Shown piece after piece: positions 44,201 through 52,296 of a stretch of DNA of 64,000 nucleotides (positions are counted from its first letter, which is position 1; each line of letters begins with the position of its first letter). A program made the translations under genes and the position numbers. This DNA comes from Candidatus Fraserbacteria bacterium (lineage in GTDB: Bacteria; Bipolaricaulota; Bipolaricaulia; RBG-16-55-9; JAJCYT01). The DNA lies in NCBI GenBank assembly GCA_029262795.1, contig JAJCYT010000036.1, positions 62,001 through 126,000 on the forward strand, written 5' to 3'. Below the pieces are notes generated by a model, which saw only the letters and a program-made list of their open reading frames with translations, had not been told where the DNA came from and made no database searches.

Positions 44201-45226
44201 GCCGTTGCCGGAATTTTCCTGCAAATCGGTGTCTGCGGCAATCAAGGTAGAAAAGTCCAAATAAACGCCGGAAGCGGCACTCTGGCGCACAATCACATTT
44301 TTCAAGATCACGCGAGTGTCTTCTTCAGCGCGAATGCCGTCGCCTGGATCACCATCAATGGCGTTATCCGGGCGAGCGTTTTCCACAATCACATCGTCAA
44401 GGTTGACCACAGCTTGTTCGCGCAGCTTGATGTTGGCACCCACGTTGTTACGCACGATGGCTTCTTCACGCAATTCCGCTTCAGAACCATCCGTAACTTC
44501 CAGGCCAAAGCCCTGGTTGTTGAGCACCAAGCTTTCATCCAACAGCGTGACCGAGGAGTTTTCCGATAAGAAAATCCCACTGCCTTGGTTGCTTTCGATG
44601 ATAACGGTGTCCAGCGTGAGGCTGGAACCATCGGTCAATTCTACACCATGACCTTCGGCATCGATGGTGCTGTCTTCGTTGTTGTTATTTGTGGTAGTGT
44701 TGTCGCGGTTAAAGCGATCGGTTTCGAGGTTGTTGCGGATGAAACTGTCGGTCATAAACACATCTCTGCTGTTTTCCAGCAACAGGCCGGGACCGAGGTT
44801 TTCTTCTACGATCACGGTGTCAAAACGAATGTTGCTGCTGTCGATCAAACGGAAACCACCGCTGCCCACAGGCACTTGTGCAGAACCATCCTGAGCAAAT
44901 TCATTGCCGGCGCGCACCACCAAGTCCTCAAACTGAATGTCTTCAGACCCTTCTACTTCAACCACTGCTGCGTTGAAGCGGCTTTCGATAAACACACGGC
45001 CTTCGTTACGGGCGCGAATGATCAAGCGCGACTTGTTCTCAATCGTAATATTTTCGGTATAAGTGCCGTCGGAGATGAGAATTTCATCGCCGGCCATTGC
45101 ATCATCAATGGCTCTTTGAATGGTGGAAAAAGATTCAGGCACACGAAGCTCATCGGCCCCTACAGTTACACTCAAGGCCACAATGGTCACCAGGAGCAAA
45201 ACTGCAATTGTTGGGAATTTCTGCAT
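41237..45226 (-). CDS. Very large exported right-handed beta-helix protein
   Basis: 1329 aa from the ATG at 45226; two TTGs directly before it are better spaced (5 and 8 bases) from AAGGAGG, so the start may be at 45229 or 45232. Signal peptide to about residue 23, then A-D-E-L-R-V-P-E-S-F-S-T-I-Q-R-A-I-D-D-A, the usual entry of pectate-lyase-like/NosD-type beta-helices. From about residue 55 to 1300 the sequence repeats a unit of 20-24 residues with Asn, Ser and Gly at turns and I/L/V in the strands (N-x-G-x-G-I/L-x-L-x-x-x-S-x-V/L-x-L). Ends in two cysteine-containing segments without a sorting signal. No catalytic motif is seen; probably a surface or secreted adhesin/structural protein. 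Confidence 0.9.
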   Translation of the reverse strand: MQKFPTIAVLLLVTIVALSVTVGADELRVPESFSTIQRAIDDAMAGDEILISDGTYTENITIENKSRLIIRARNEGRVFIESRFNAAVVEVEGSEDIQFEDLVVRAGNEFAQDGSAQVPVGSGGFRLIDSSNIRFDTVIVEENLGPGLLLENSRDVFMTDSFIRNNLETDRFNRDNTTTNNNNEDSTIDAEGHGVELTDGSSLTLDTVIIESNQGSGIFLSENSSVTLLDESLVLNNQGFGLEVTDGSEAELREEAIVRNNVGANIKLREQAVVNLDDVIVENARPDNAIDGDPGDGIRAEEDTRVILKNVIVRQSAASGVYLDFSTLIAADTDLQENSGNGLTVENQSTVQVSDNSEISDNGGMGVRVLDTTNEEDALADEDAGQRFSDIDEDLKLRTNDMPGVTIRDSLIERNDGDAMSLEFGQASLNNVDVRNNGGNYGFNVVNNASLSLSTLEITDNSPSTGIFNVDDESSISFTAVEVRDNRGGFVLNINNESEGTLTDVEFRDNNNSTFILSVTDESEITVAGTANTFSENGGDFLILDDSDALIFNSRVEDNSGGSIRAKDSSLLLSSANLLNQGGNGIVLENSSGQLSNVELRNHSGTSLSITSESTVTLTDSKLSDNGAGVSVNASSLIVRDVELLNNETLGILIEEGSTVRLNNVTLNNNPQGGVTVRSASSLNIIDSELRANGGVGLDIADRSTVSINNSEVTNHNSHGVAVSQSTFKANNLMVLNNGGDGIRAESDSVLVLTTGELRDNAGTALFVSDVLVEVRNTNLLSNRGGGIIASSRSSINATNVQVDGSRGDGLSLDSSTFNGNTVNLINNSGVGLNLTNNASATLTDGVINTHSDEAIKLDSASSASLTNVTITDNSEVAIRVENNASLDLVNVSVFDNEDQGVILSDNSILTWNTGDLSGHQGDALMVSDSSVTISNLTISNNDGDGIMAQGSSSVILNNVVVDNNSENGITTEDNSILNYTDGTISNNNQIGLNLDATSAKLKTINITSNSGRGISLQRLASLNAEEVTVTGSRNEGIFADQSFINATGLTVSDNAQAGIRLEQQSSLLLVSGIVQNNSTQGVSLNNASVNAQAFVVNGNRDVGIDASNRAFVVISNGRISNHGREGIKSDDSSLELNSTVIENNGREGILAENRSTVSLTSGAVNNNANGGLSFVRSSAQISGLTVSANQSDGIVAEDGSAISISESSVDENQGHGLELDRSSLEAFSSSFSSNSGAGITVNDRSTLVLLSNAISNNGEEGIKIDEQDAIATLNSNQVMNNSSCGIEVDADGDTLISGSGNEVGGNQINLCGPFPGQFADVVTVEASS

Positions 45227-45726
45227 CAACAAGGTGTCCTCCTTATTTTTAGAACAATCGTCAATACGTTTGTCACTGTTACACTCACATAAATTACACA
45301 CAGCCACCACGGTTGCTCTTCGTCGATAGGCGTTTTCAGACGCCAAAGATGAAAGCAACTCGGTGGACAATCCACATGCGCTTTATTTCAGTATACCAAA
45401 GCGCTAAAAAATTGGTCTGTAAGTCAATGGACATCTATCATTTTTTATGGAATTAGACCCTATCACAAAAATCTATAAAAGAGGGTTTCAAAGATCACAT
45501 TAAGTGGCGCATAGAGGGATGAACAACACATCTTTTACATTGCTAAAGGATTATTGAATTCGTATCTGGCTGTTTAAACTGAGGAAAAAACAGTCTCTCC
45601 AACATCAATATAATCACCTGGATTTCCTGTATGGAATCCAGGAATTGAGTGCAATGATGAATAAAAAACAACCAAGGGAACAGGAATATCGTACTTCTGA
45701 GGGGACCGCATCAGCCACATCCAAAG
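45227..45726. other. 500-bp intergenic region before the IS remnant
   Basis: Contains the leader of the beta-helix gene (minus strand) and a small hairpin CCTGGATT.. / ..AATCCAGG at about 45616-45637. No real open frame with a ribosome site seen. Confidence 0.5.
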
Positions 45727-46212
45727 GGTGAAGAGAAAAAGGGCATTTTGCGGGTCAATTTCGACCGTCGTTTGAAGCTGGAGTTCCACGTTTCCAAGAT
45801 CACCAGTGGCGCCGGTCTGCTGGCGTATGGTGAACTCGATGATGCCTTGGGCCTGACTCAGATGGCACAAGATGTACTGGAAGAAATACTCAGCACACAC
45901 TAGGCGCGTTGTTCAGACAAGCGGTGTATGGCCGCATGGCGGGAGAAGCTGGTCAAGATCGGGGGCAAGGTGGTGTGTTCAGCTCGATATGTGACCTTCC
46001 AACTGGCTGAGGTGGCGGTGTCCAGACGGCTGTTTGCAACCATTTTACAACGCATTGGGCGACTGCGATCGCCACTTCTGGTGCCAGGTGACAAGGTCTA
46101 TGGGCAGCACCTCAAGCAAGGCAGCCAAACACCCTGCGAAGATGGGGGTGGCATTCCACAGCAAGCGATTTTGGCGGCTCTTAGTGGGCTGAGGCGTGTG
46201 AGGAAGCTCTAA
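45727..46212 (+). mobile_element. IS1380-family transposase remnant (decayed)
   Basis: In one plus-strand frame residues read [19 protein letters not shown] then [12 protein letters not shown], the N-terminus of IS1380 transposases, ending in a TAG at 45901-45903. A second frame then gives L-F-R-Q-A-V-Y-G-R-M-A-G, and a third W-R-E-K-L-V-K-I-G-G-K-V-V and Y-V-T-F-Q-L-A-E-V-A-V, the C-terminus of the same family. The central catalytic part (several hundred residues) is missing. So it is an internally deleted, frameshifted copy, no longer functional. Confidence 0.85.
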
Positions 46213-46376
46213 ATACAGATGTTGGGACAACATTTAGGACAAAACTGTGCTAAACTCAAATCGAAAAACGGATCAAGGATGGGCCGTAGCATGGCAACTG
46301 CGCTAAACAGAAAATCTCGGTCAAGATATGTTTCCCCCTAATTTGTAAGGAAGCTTGTTCTCAAGGAGGCTGAGGG

Positions 46377-47048
46377 GTGCAATCAAATCGACAGAACTGG
46401 AATAATCGCCAAAAAAGGCTTCGGAGCCTCTTGGGAAGTTCCAAGCATCACTCTGAAGCAATCGATCTCTGCTTGGAGCAGCACGGAGTATTGCATTCCT
46501 CGAAATTGCCAACATCAATCCATTGGTCGTTCGAGGATGAAGTTCTAAATGACATGACAGAAGATCAGATACATCGAATTCCGAAAAACCACGATCGCTC
46601 TGTTGCGTGGGAAATCTGGCACATTGCGCGCATTGAAGACATCACGATGAACATGCTCATAGCGGGCAAGCCTCAGCTTTTCGTTCAAGGCGATTGGGTG
46701 GAAAGGCTAAGAAGCCCCGTTCGGGATACCGGCAATGCTATGACACCTCGAGAGGTCACAGAATTTAGTGAGAAGATTGACATCAAGGGATTACGCGCTT
46801 ATCGATTAGCCGTTGGGCAGTGTACACAGAAGATTGTTCGATCCCTTGATGTTCAAAGCCTAAAGCGTAGAGTGAATGCGGAGCAGTTGCAGCTGATGTT
46901 AGATCAAGGCGCCGTAGTTCAAGAGGCTCGTGGAATTGTTGAGTATTGGGCCAAAAGGACTATTGCGGAACTGCTCTTGATGCCAGCGACGCGACATAAC
47001 ATGGTTCATCTGAACCGAGCAGCAAGGTTAAAGCAGCGGCGACAGTAA
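46377..47048 (+). CDS. DinB-superfamily protein
   Basis: 223 aa, GTG start eight bases after AAGGAGG. Four-helix-bundle DinB/YfiT-type pattern: S-V-A-W-E-I-W-H-I-A-R-I-E-D near residue 80 carries the first metal-ligand histidine, and R-H-N-M-V-H-L-N near 210 the second. Such proteins are metal-dependent thiol transferases or stress proteins; no specific reaction is assigned. The N-terminal 45 residues are basic. Sits directly next to the IS remnant, so it may have come in with it. Confidence 0.8.
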   Translation: MQSNRQNWNNRQKRLRSLLGSSKHHSEAIDLCLEQHGVLHSSKLPTSIHWSFEDEVLNDMTEDQIHRIPKNHDRSVAWEIWHIARIEDITMNMLIAGKPQLFVQGDWVERLRSPVRDTGNAMTPREVTEFSEKIDIKGLRAYRLAVGQCTQKIVRSLDVQSLKRRVNAEQLQLMLDQGAVVQEARGIVEYWAKRTIAELLLMPATRHNMVHLNRAARLKQRRQ

Positions 47049-47226
47049 ACCTTCCACCAAGGATAAGAACCATACAGTCTCAGCAGTTGTACCAAAAACA
47101 AGGGTTAAAAATACACACACATCACTGAAAGTCGTTTTCCCAATTTCAACGGTGTCTAAATGTAGACTGCGAGTGGAAACTCCGAAAGTATATGGGAATC
47201 AGATTACGTGATCGAAAAGAGACATT

Positions 47227-47269
47227 CACAGCCCTGTTGCAACCCTTTAAAGGCTTAAACAGGACTGTG
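47227..47269. terminator. Inverted repeat between convergent genes
   Basis: CACAGCCCTGTT (47227-47238) and AACAGGACTGTG (47258-47269) pair with one mismatch; a short T-run follows on the plus strand. Probable terminator after the DinB-like gene. Confidence 0.55.
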
Positions 47270-47316
47270 AGTTTTTACAAAACATTATCCCTGGCTTTTA
47301 TATTTCTAAAATATCT

Positions 47317-48909
47317 TCAAAAAGGTGCCGCATGATCAAAAGACCGCGCATTGGCAGCATGGCAGGCACGCTCGTAGGTTTTGGGAAGCGGATCTTGTAG
47401 CAGGTCGCCCTTGTTTAAAAATTCGTAGATGTCGCCGTAGTGTTGAATTTCAGTGGCGCTGGTGCGGCGCATGATGTGCCAGGGACGTAGATCTTTAGGA
47501 TGCTCAATTCCCATGGCACCCATGATTTCTGAGGCACTTTCCAGGGTGGCGGCGTGATAATTGGCCACGCGCTGCTTTTTGTCAGACACCACCAAGCCCA
47601 CCTGCAAATGGTCTTCCTGCGTGGCGACACCTACAGGGCAATGATTGGTATTGCATTTCAGTGCCTGGATACAGCCCAGGGCCAGCATCATCGCACGAGC
47701 GGAATAACAAATATCTGCCCCCAAGGCAAGGCGCTTGACCATATCGAAGCCAGTGGTGATTTTTCCGCTGGAGATGATGCGAATTTGATCTCTTAGGTTA
47801 AATCCAATCAAAGCGTTGTGGACGAAGATCAAGCTTTCCAGCAACGGGGCGCCAACATGATTGGAAAACTCCAGGGGTGCGGCACCTGTACCACCTTCGC
47901 CGCCGTCTACGGTAATAAAATCAGGCGTGATACCGGTTTCCTGCATGGCTTTGCAAATGGCCAAAAACTCGCGTCGTTTGCCGATACAAAGTTTAAAACC
48001 CACTGGCTTTCCGTCCGAAAGTTCGCGCAGTTGGGCGATGAATTTCATCATTTCGATAGGGGTGGAAAACGCCTTGTGGTAAGGTGGAGACAACACATCC
48101 TGGCCTGTGGGAACATCGCGGATTTTTGCGATTTCTTCAGTGACTTTGGCTGCAGGCAGAATGCCGCCATGACCTGGTTTGGCCCCTTGAGACAGCTTGA
48201 TTTCGATCATCTTTACACTGGGGTGGGTGGCGCGTTCACGAAAGGTTTCGGGTGAAAAGTGACCGTTTTCAGTACGGCAGCCGAAATAGCCGGTGCCGAT
48301 TTGCCAGATCAGATCGCCACCCCCTTCCAGGTGATAGGTGCTGATGCCGCCTTCGCCTGTGTTGTGGGCAAATCCGCCAATTCTAGCACCACTGCTCAGA
48401 GCCATCACAGCATTTTTACTCAGCGAACCAAAACTCATGGCCGAGATGTTCAGCAGGCTACATTCATAGGGTTGTGTACAATTCAGTCCGCCGACTGTGA
48501 CATTGAGTTTCTGAGGTTCCAGGTGCAAGGGAGCGAGGGAATGATTGACCCATTCGTACCCCACCCGGTAAACATCCTCCAGCGTGCCAAACGGCACGGT
48601 GTCACGCACTTTTTTTGCACGCTGATAAACCAGGCTGCGCTTGGCGCGGCTGAATGGAACACCTTCCGTGTCGGACTCCACAAAGTACTGATAAATTTCA
48701 GGCCGGATGAGTTCAAAGAAATATCGAAAATTGCCCAACACTGGAAAATTTCTCAAGATGGCGTGCTTCTTTTGGGTCATATCGATAAAGCCCCACAAAA
48801 ACACAGGGCCAAAAAACAGCATCGACCACAACACGGGTGGCCAGACAAGATAAATCAATCCAATTGTAATTGAAATAAGTAACACGCCTGTTAAAAACAA
48901 ATGCCGCAT
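47317..48909 (-). CDS. FMN-binding glutamate-synthase-like protein (GltB2 domain)
   Basis: 530 aa from the ATG at 48909 (GGGAG, spacing 7); the frame extends 28 codons upstream without start signals. Two N-terminal membrane helices (about 5-25 and 30-50) precede a glutamate-synthase alpha-subunit FMN barrel: N-I-S-A-M-S-F-G-S-L-S-K-N-A, N-T-G-E-G-G-I-S, Q-G-A-K-P-G-H-G-G, G-G-E-G-G-T-G-A-A-P, and the cysteine cluster C-N-T-N-H-C-P-V-G-V-A-T-Q for a [3Fe-4S] centre. Glutaminase and C-terminal beta-helix domains are absent, as in the membrane-anchored single-domain family. Its natural substrate is unknown. Confidence 0.9.
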   Translation of the reverse strand: MRHLFLTGVLLISITIGLIYLVWPPVLWSMLFFGPVFLWGFIDMTQKKHAILRNFPVLGNFRYFFELIRPEIYQYFVESDTEGVPFSRAKRSLVYQRAKKVRDTVPFGTLEDVYRVGYEWVNHSLAPLHLEPQKLNVTVGGLNCTQPYECSLLNISAMSFGSLSKNAVMALSSGARIGGFAHNTGEGGISTYHLEGGGDLIWQIGTGYFGCRTENGHFSPETFRERATHPSVKMIEIKLSQGAKPGHGGILPAAKVTEEIAKIRDVPTGQDVLSPPYHKAFSTPIEMMKFIAQLRELSDGKPVGFKLCIGKRREFLAICKAMQETGITPDFITVDGGEGGTGAAPLEFSNHVGAPLLESLIFVHNALIGFNLRDQIRIISSGKITTGFDMVKRLALGADICYSARAMMLALGCIQALKCNTNHCPVGVATQEDHLQVGLVVSDKKQRVANYHAATLESASEIMGAMGIEHPKDLRPWHIMRRTSATEIQHYGDIYEFLNKGDLLQDPLPKTYERACHAANARSFDHAAPF

Positions 48910-49048
48910 AGCAGATCTCCCTCGATGATTGTTCCAGTTGGTTTTAAGCGTATCAATTTTAATTTCAAGAGACAATAGTTTTTCACGCGTCACCTTAATA
49001 AACGCTCATTTAGAAATGATATTCACTTGTAGAATAACACTTTGCAAT

Positions 49049-49090
49049 CTAACCGTAGCCCCCTTTGTGTAAAGGGGGGTGGGGGATTAG
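49049..49090 (-). repeat. Dispersed GC-rich palindrome, copy E
   Basis: CTAACCGTAG-CCCCCTTT, loop, AAAGGGGGG-TGGGGGATTAG, with the extra A-A-G-T-C bases shared with copy C. Lies between the glutamate-synthase-like and antiporter genes. Confidence 0.85.
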
Positions 49091-49167
49091 AAGTCTTTTA
49101 TCCAAATATTTTCCCTTTTATTCTTTTATTGGTTTTTCTCCTCAAGATCGCTTACTCTGAGGTCGAG

Positions 49168-50442
49168 ATGGAAGGGTTAACCATTGCAGCCATCGCATTA
49201 TTTTTGATTGCGTTTGGCTTAATTTCAGGCCGTTTGCAAAACAGTATCATCACGCCGCCGATGGTGTTTGTGGCCTTTGGTATGTTGGTCAGTCCGCGCC
49301 TGTTTGGTTTGTTTGAGGCCGAGATTGAAAGCGAATGGGTCCATCTTCTGGTCGAATTCACCCTGGTTTTTGTGTTGTTTGCCGACGCCTCCCGAATTGA
49401 TCTCAAACTATTGCGAAAAGAATATCGCACACCTGAACGTCTTTTGGGCATTGGGCTTCCCTTAACCATCGTGTTGGGGGCTGTGGTGGCAGCGTGGTTA
49501 TTCCCGGCTTTTTCCATTTGGGAGATGGCATTGCTGGCAGCGATTCTTGCACCTACGGATGCAGCATTGGGTCAAGTTGTGGTGAGTCATCCAAAAATGC
49601 CGATTCGAATTCGACAGGCATTGAATGTGGAAAGTGGCCTTAATGATGGGATTGCCTTGCCGGTGGTTCTCATTTTTCTGGCTTTGGCCGATGCCACTGG
49701 AACAGCAACCACTTTTGAGTTTTGGCTCACGTTTACATTTCAGCAGATTGTTTTAGGTGTTTTGGTTGGCGCGGGCATTGCCTATTTGGGCAGTAAACTG
49801 ATCTATAAAGCCTGGCATAGCAATTGGATGGTAGAACCGTTTCAAAAGTTGGCTACATTCGGGTTGGCATTGCTGGCCTGGGGTGGAGCGGAATTGTTGG
49901 GCGGCAATGGATTTATCGCTGCCTTTGTGGCTGGGTTAACGGTGGGCAATCTGACACGCGAAATTTGCCATTCTTTATTGACATTTGTGGAAACAGAAGG
50001 GCAGTTGTTTGTGTTGCTTACCTTTATGGTTTTTGGCGCTGTGATGTTTTGGCCAGTGTTCGATCACCTGACCTGGCAGGCTGTGATCTATGCGGTTCTC
50101 AGTTTGACAGTGATCCGCATGTTGCCGGTGTGTTTGAGCCTGCTTGGCAAAACGCGATTGATGGCGGGCAGTTTTTTTATGCTCGGATGGTTTGGGCCAC
50201 GTGGAGTGGCATCAATTTTATTCGGCTTGTTGGCGTTGGAAGCGGTGAATGTGCCTCATCATGAAGAAGTCTTTCAGGTGGTGATGTTGACGGTTTTATT
50301 CAGCGTGTTCGCGCACGGAATGACAGCAGCACCATTGGCCAACTGGTTTTCTAATTATGTAAGCAAAAAAGGCGAAGAAGGTATGGAAGAAATGAAAACC
50401 GGCCCCGATCTTCCGGTTCGCCTTCCATACCATGACAAGTGA
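49168..50442 (+). CDS. CPA1-family Na+/H+ antiporter
   Basis: 424 aa from the ATG at 49168 (GAGGT upstream); the open frame starting in the repeat at 49042 is not a real N-terminus. About 12 helices. Family features: A-P-T-D-A-A-L-G-Q with the paired Asp/Thr region near residue 130, N-V-E-S-G-L-N-D-G-I-A with the catalytic Asp near 155, and F-G-P-R-G-V-A-S-I near 345. Uses Na+ (or K+) and H+ exchange at the inner membrane. Six codons of cytoplasmic Lys/Glu at the end. Precedes the exported beta-barrel gene by 9 bases, likely one transcript. Confidence 0.92.
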   Translation: MEGLTIAAIALFLIAFGLISGRLQNSIITPPMVFVAFGMLVSPRLFGLFEAEIESEWVHLLVEFTLVFVLFADASRIDLKLLRKEYRTPERLLGIGLPLTIVLGAVVAAWLFPAFSIWEMALLAAILAPTDAALGQVVVSHPKMPIRIRQALNVESGLNDGIALPVVLIFLALADATGTATTFEFWLTFTFQQIVLGVLVGAGIAYLGSKLIYKAWHSNWMVEPFQKLATFGLALLAWGGAELLGGNGFIAAFVAGLTVGNLTREICHSLLTFVETEGQLFVLLTFMVFGAVMFWPVFDHLTWQAVIYAVLSLTVIRMLPVCLSLLGKTRLMAGSFFMLGWFGPRGVASILFGLLALEAVNVPHHEEVFQVVMLTVLFSVFAHGMTAAPLANWFSNYVSKKGEEGMEEMKTGPDLPVRLPYHDK

Positions 50443-50451
50443 GGGGCATTG

Positions 50452-51024
50452 ATGAAACGAATTGTCTTGTTGGGTTTGTTGTGTTTGAGCCTGGGTGGAT
50501 GGATCGGATTTGCTCAGGAAAATGATGAATCTTCGTTGGATTTGTCATTGGGGGCAGGCCTACGGATTCAAAATAATTTACCGATTGTGCTGGCCGAATT
50601 GCATGTGGCTCAACTGGCTTTCGGCACGGAAGCAGGGGTCAACACCAGCCGTTTGAGCATTGATGATATGGACATCAAAGTGTCGTCATCTTTCAACAGT
50701 GGCTATGCCAAGTTGTATCTGCCTATGGGGGAATTGCCGATTTCGCTTTACGGTGGCGGTGGCTTTATCTTCATTTCTGCGGAAGCTGAATTGGATTTAG
50801 GCGATACTGAAGTCATCAATGAAGTCAATTCCTCTGCCTTGATTGCATTTGCTGGTATCGAAACTCGAATTGGTTTAATGTCTTTTTTCGCTGACTTTCG
50901 AATTCAGCCTGTGGGTGAGGTCAGTTTCCGTGTGAACGGTGCCAACATTGAAGTGCCACTTGGTTTGTCCACACTGTCTGCCGATTTTGGCGTGCGCTTT
51001 GATTATCACTTTTCATTGATGTAG
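50452..51024 (+). CDS. Exported beta-barrel-like protein, 190 aa
   Basis: ATG after GAGGGG (spacing 5). Signal peptide to about residue 22 (G-F-A-Q-E). The rest alternates charged and hydrophobic residues in about eight to ten strands (L-S-L-G-A-G-L-R-I, L-P-I-S-L-Y-G-G-G-G-F-I-F, F-A-D-F-R-I), ending F-D-Y-H-F-S-L-M, typical of small outer-membrane barrels. It suggests an outer membrane. The gene lies between the antiporter and a peptidase, both on the same strand with short gaps. Confidence 0.75.
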   Translation: MKRIVLLGLLCLSLGGWIGFAQENDESSLDLSLGAGLRIQNNLPIVLAELHVAQLAFGTEAGVNTSRLSIDDMDIKVSSSFNSGYAKLYLPMGELPISLYGGGGFIFISAEAELDLGDTEVINEVNSSALIAFAGIETRIGLMSFFADFRIQPVGEVSFRVNGANIEVPLGLSTLSADFGVRFDYHFSLM

Positions 51025-51034
51025 AACCATTGAC

Positions 51035-52186
51035 ATGACCTGGAAAATTAATACTGAACAAACAACACAATTGTTGGCCGATATGGTGGCGATTGATTCC
51101 GTCAATCCTGATCTGGTTCCTGGTGCAGCAGGTGAGGCTGCTGTGGCCGATTGGTTTTTAAAAACGTGTGAGCAGTTAGGGCTAGAGGCCTGGCTACAGG
51201 AAGCGGTGCCTAATCGCCCCAATGTGATTGCCAAATGGTCTGGACAGTCTAGTGACAAAAGCTTGCTACTGACCGGCCACATCGACGTGGTGTCGGTGGA
51301 GGGTATGGAAGATCCGTTTGTACCAAAGATTGAATCAGGTCGCTTATACGGCCGTGGCGCGTTTGACATGAAAGGTGGATTGGCTTCCATTTTGGGTGCC
51401 GTGACAGCCTTGAAGTCCGGTGGGTTTCAGCCTCAAGGCGATCTGTTTTTAGGGTTTGTTGCTGACGAAGAATATGCCAGCATTGGTACCGAAGCCCTGG
51501 TTCAAGCCATTCAACCCAGTGCTGCAATTCTCACCGAACCCACAGCGATGGAAATTTGTATTGCCCATAAAGGTTTTGTGTGGCTGACCCTCACCACGCA
51601 TGGGCACGCCATCCATGGCAGCAATTTTTCTGCAGGTGTTGATGCAATTGCCCATATGGGACACCTCATCCAGGCATTGCAACAAATGGAATCTGAATCC
51701 AAATCTGACCATAAATGGCTGAGTCGGCCATCCGTTCATGCCAGTGTGATCGAAGGTGGTTTGGGCTGGAGCACGTACCCAGACCGTTGTCAATTAAAGC
51801 TGGAACATCGCACCATGCCGGATGAAACAGCAGCGCAGGTTGTGGACAAATGGCAAGCCATCATTAAGCATTTAAAAGAAGAACATCCTAATTTCTCTGC
51901 TGAAGTGGCATTGGACTTCAAACGTCCAGGCTATGAGATTCAACAGGATCATCCCATTGTGACGACCTTACACGAAGCCTTTGTTTCCACATTGGAAAAA
52001 CAACCTGTGTATGTGGGGACCAGCCCTTGGTTGGATGCTGCCATCCTTGGCGAAGCAGGCATTCCCACGGTTGTCATCGGCCCAGGCGGGGATGGCGCTC
52101 ATGCTGCCGTTGAATATGTGAACCTCGATGACGTGCATCAATGTGCAGCAGTGTTGGCTCAGGCGACGTCTGTATATCTGGGATAA
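51035..52186 (+). CDS. M20-family metallopeptidase (ArgE/DapE-like)
   Basis: 383 aa. Zinc-dependent deacylase/dipeptidase: G-H-I-D-V-V (metal His and Asp), G-R-G-A-F-D-M-K-G-G-L, D-E-E-Y-A-S-I-G-T-E (catalytic Glu and metal Glu), T-E-P-T, and final G-A-H-A-A-V-E-Y-V with the last ligand His. Dimerisation lid domain at about 170-290 (H-G-S-N-F-S-A-G-V-D). ArgE and DapE cannot be separated without phylogeny. Same-strand neighbour of the beta-barrel protein gene (10-base gap). Confidence 0.92.
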   Translation: MTWKINTEQTTQLLADMVAIDSVNPDLVPGAAGEAAVADWFLKTCEQLGLEAWLQEAVPNRPNVIAKWSGQSSDKSLLLTGHIDVVSVEGMEDPFVPKIESGRLYGRGAFDMKGGLASILGAVTALKSGGFQPQGDLFLGFVADEEYASIGTEALVQAIQPSAAILTEPTAMEICIAHKGFVWLTLTTHGHAIHGSNFSAGVDAIAHMGHLIQALQQMESESKSDHKWLSRPSVHASVIEGGLGWSTYPDRCQLKLEHRTMPDETAAQVVDKWQAIIKHLKEEHPNFSAEVALDFKRPGYEIQQDHPIVTTLHEAFVSTLEKQPVYVGTSPWLDAAILGEAGIPTVVIGPGGDGAHAAVEYVNLDDVHQCAAVLAQATSVYLG

Positions 52187-52205
52187 AGAAAGTGATGTGT
52201 TTTTG

Positions 52206-52235
52206 CCGTCATTCTCACGAAGGCGGGAATGACGG
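52206..52235. repeat. Imperfect REP-like palindrome
   Basis: CCGTCATTC / GAATGACGG arms with a 12-base centre rich in A and G; resembles the widespread CGTCATTC...GAATGACG intergenic element. Single copy seen in the window. Confidence 0.6.
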
Positions 52236-52249
52236 TCAATATTCAAAAT

Positions 52250-52287
52250 GAGAAGCGCCAAGAAATTAAACATCCCCAGCGCTTCTC
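52250..52287 (-). terminator. Stem-loop ending the lamin-tail protein gene
   Basis: 9-bp arms GAGAAGCGC / GCGCTTCTC with a 20-base loop, just beyond the stop codon of the gene at 52297; only a short T-run follows on the minus strand. Confidence 0.5.
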
Positions 52288-52296
52288 TCTAAAAAA

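Noticed and set aside
41237..45226. Regular repeats considered as a CRISPR array or tandem DNA repeat.
   Set aside because: The repeats are protein-level only; no identical DNA repeat/spacer pattern is present.
44585..45292. 235-codon plus-strand frame opposite the beta-helix gene.
   Set aside because: Lies wholly opposite the beta-helix repeat and its leader, with no start signals; unlikely to be real.
49042..49167. N-terminal extension of the antiporter.
   Set aside because: The added codons translate the palindromic repeat and have no ribosome site.
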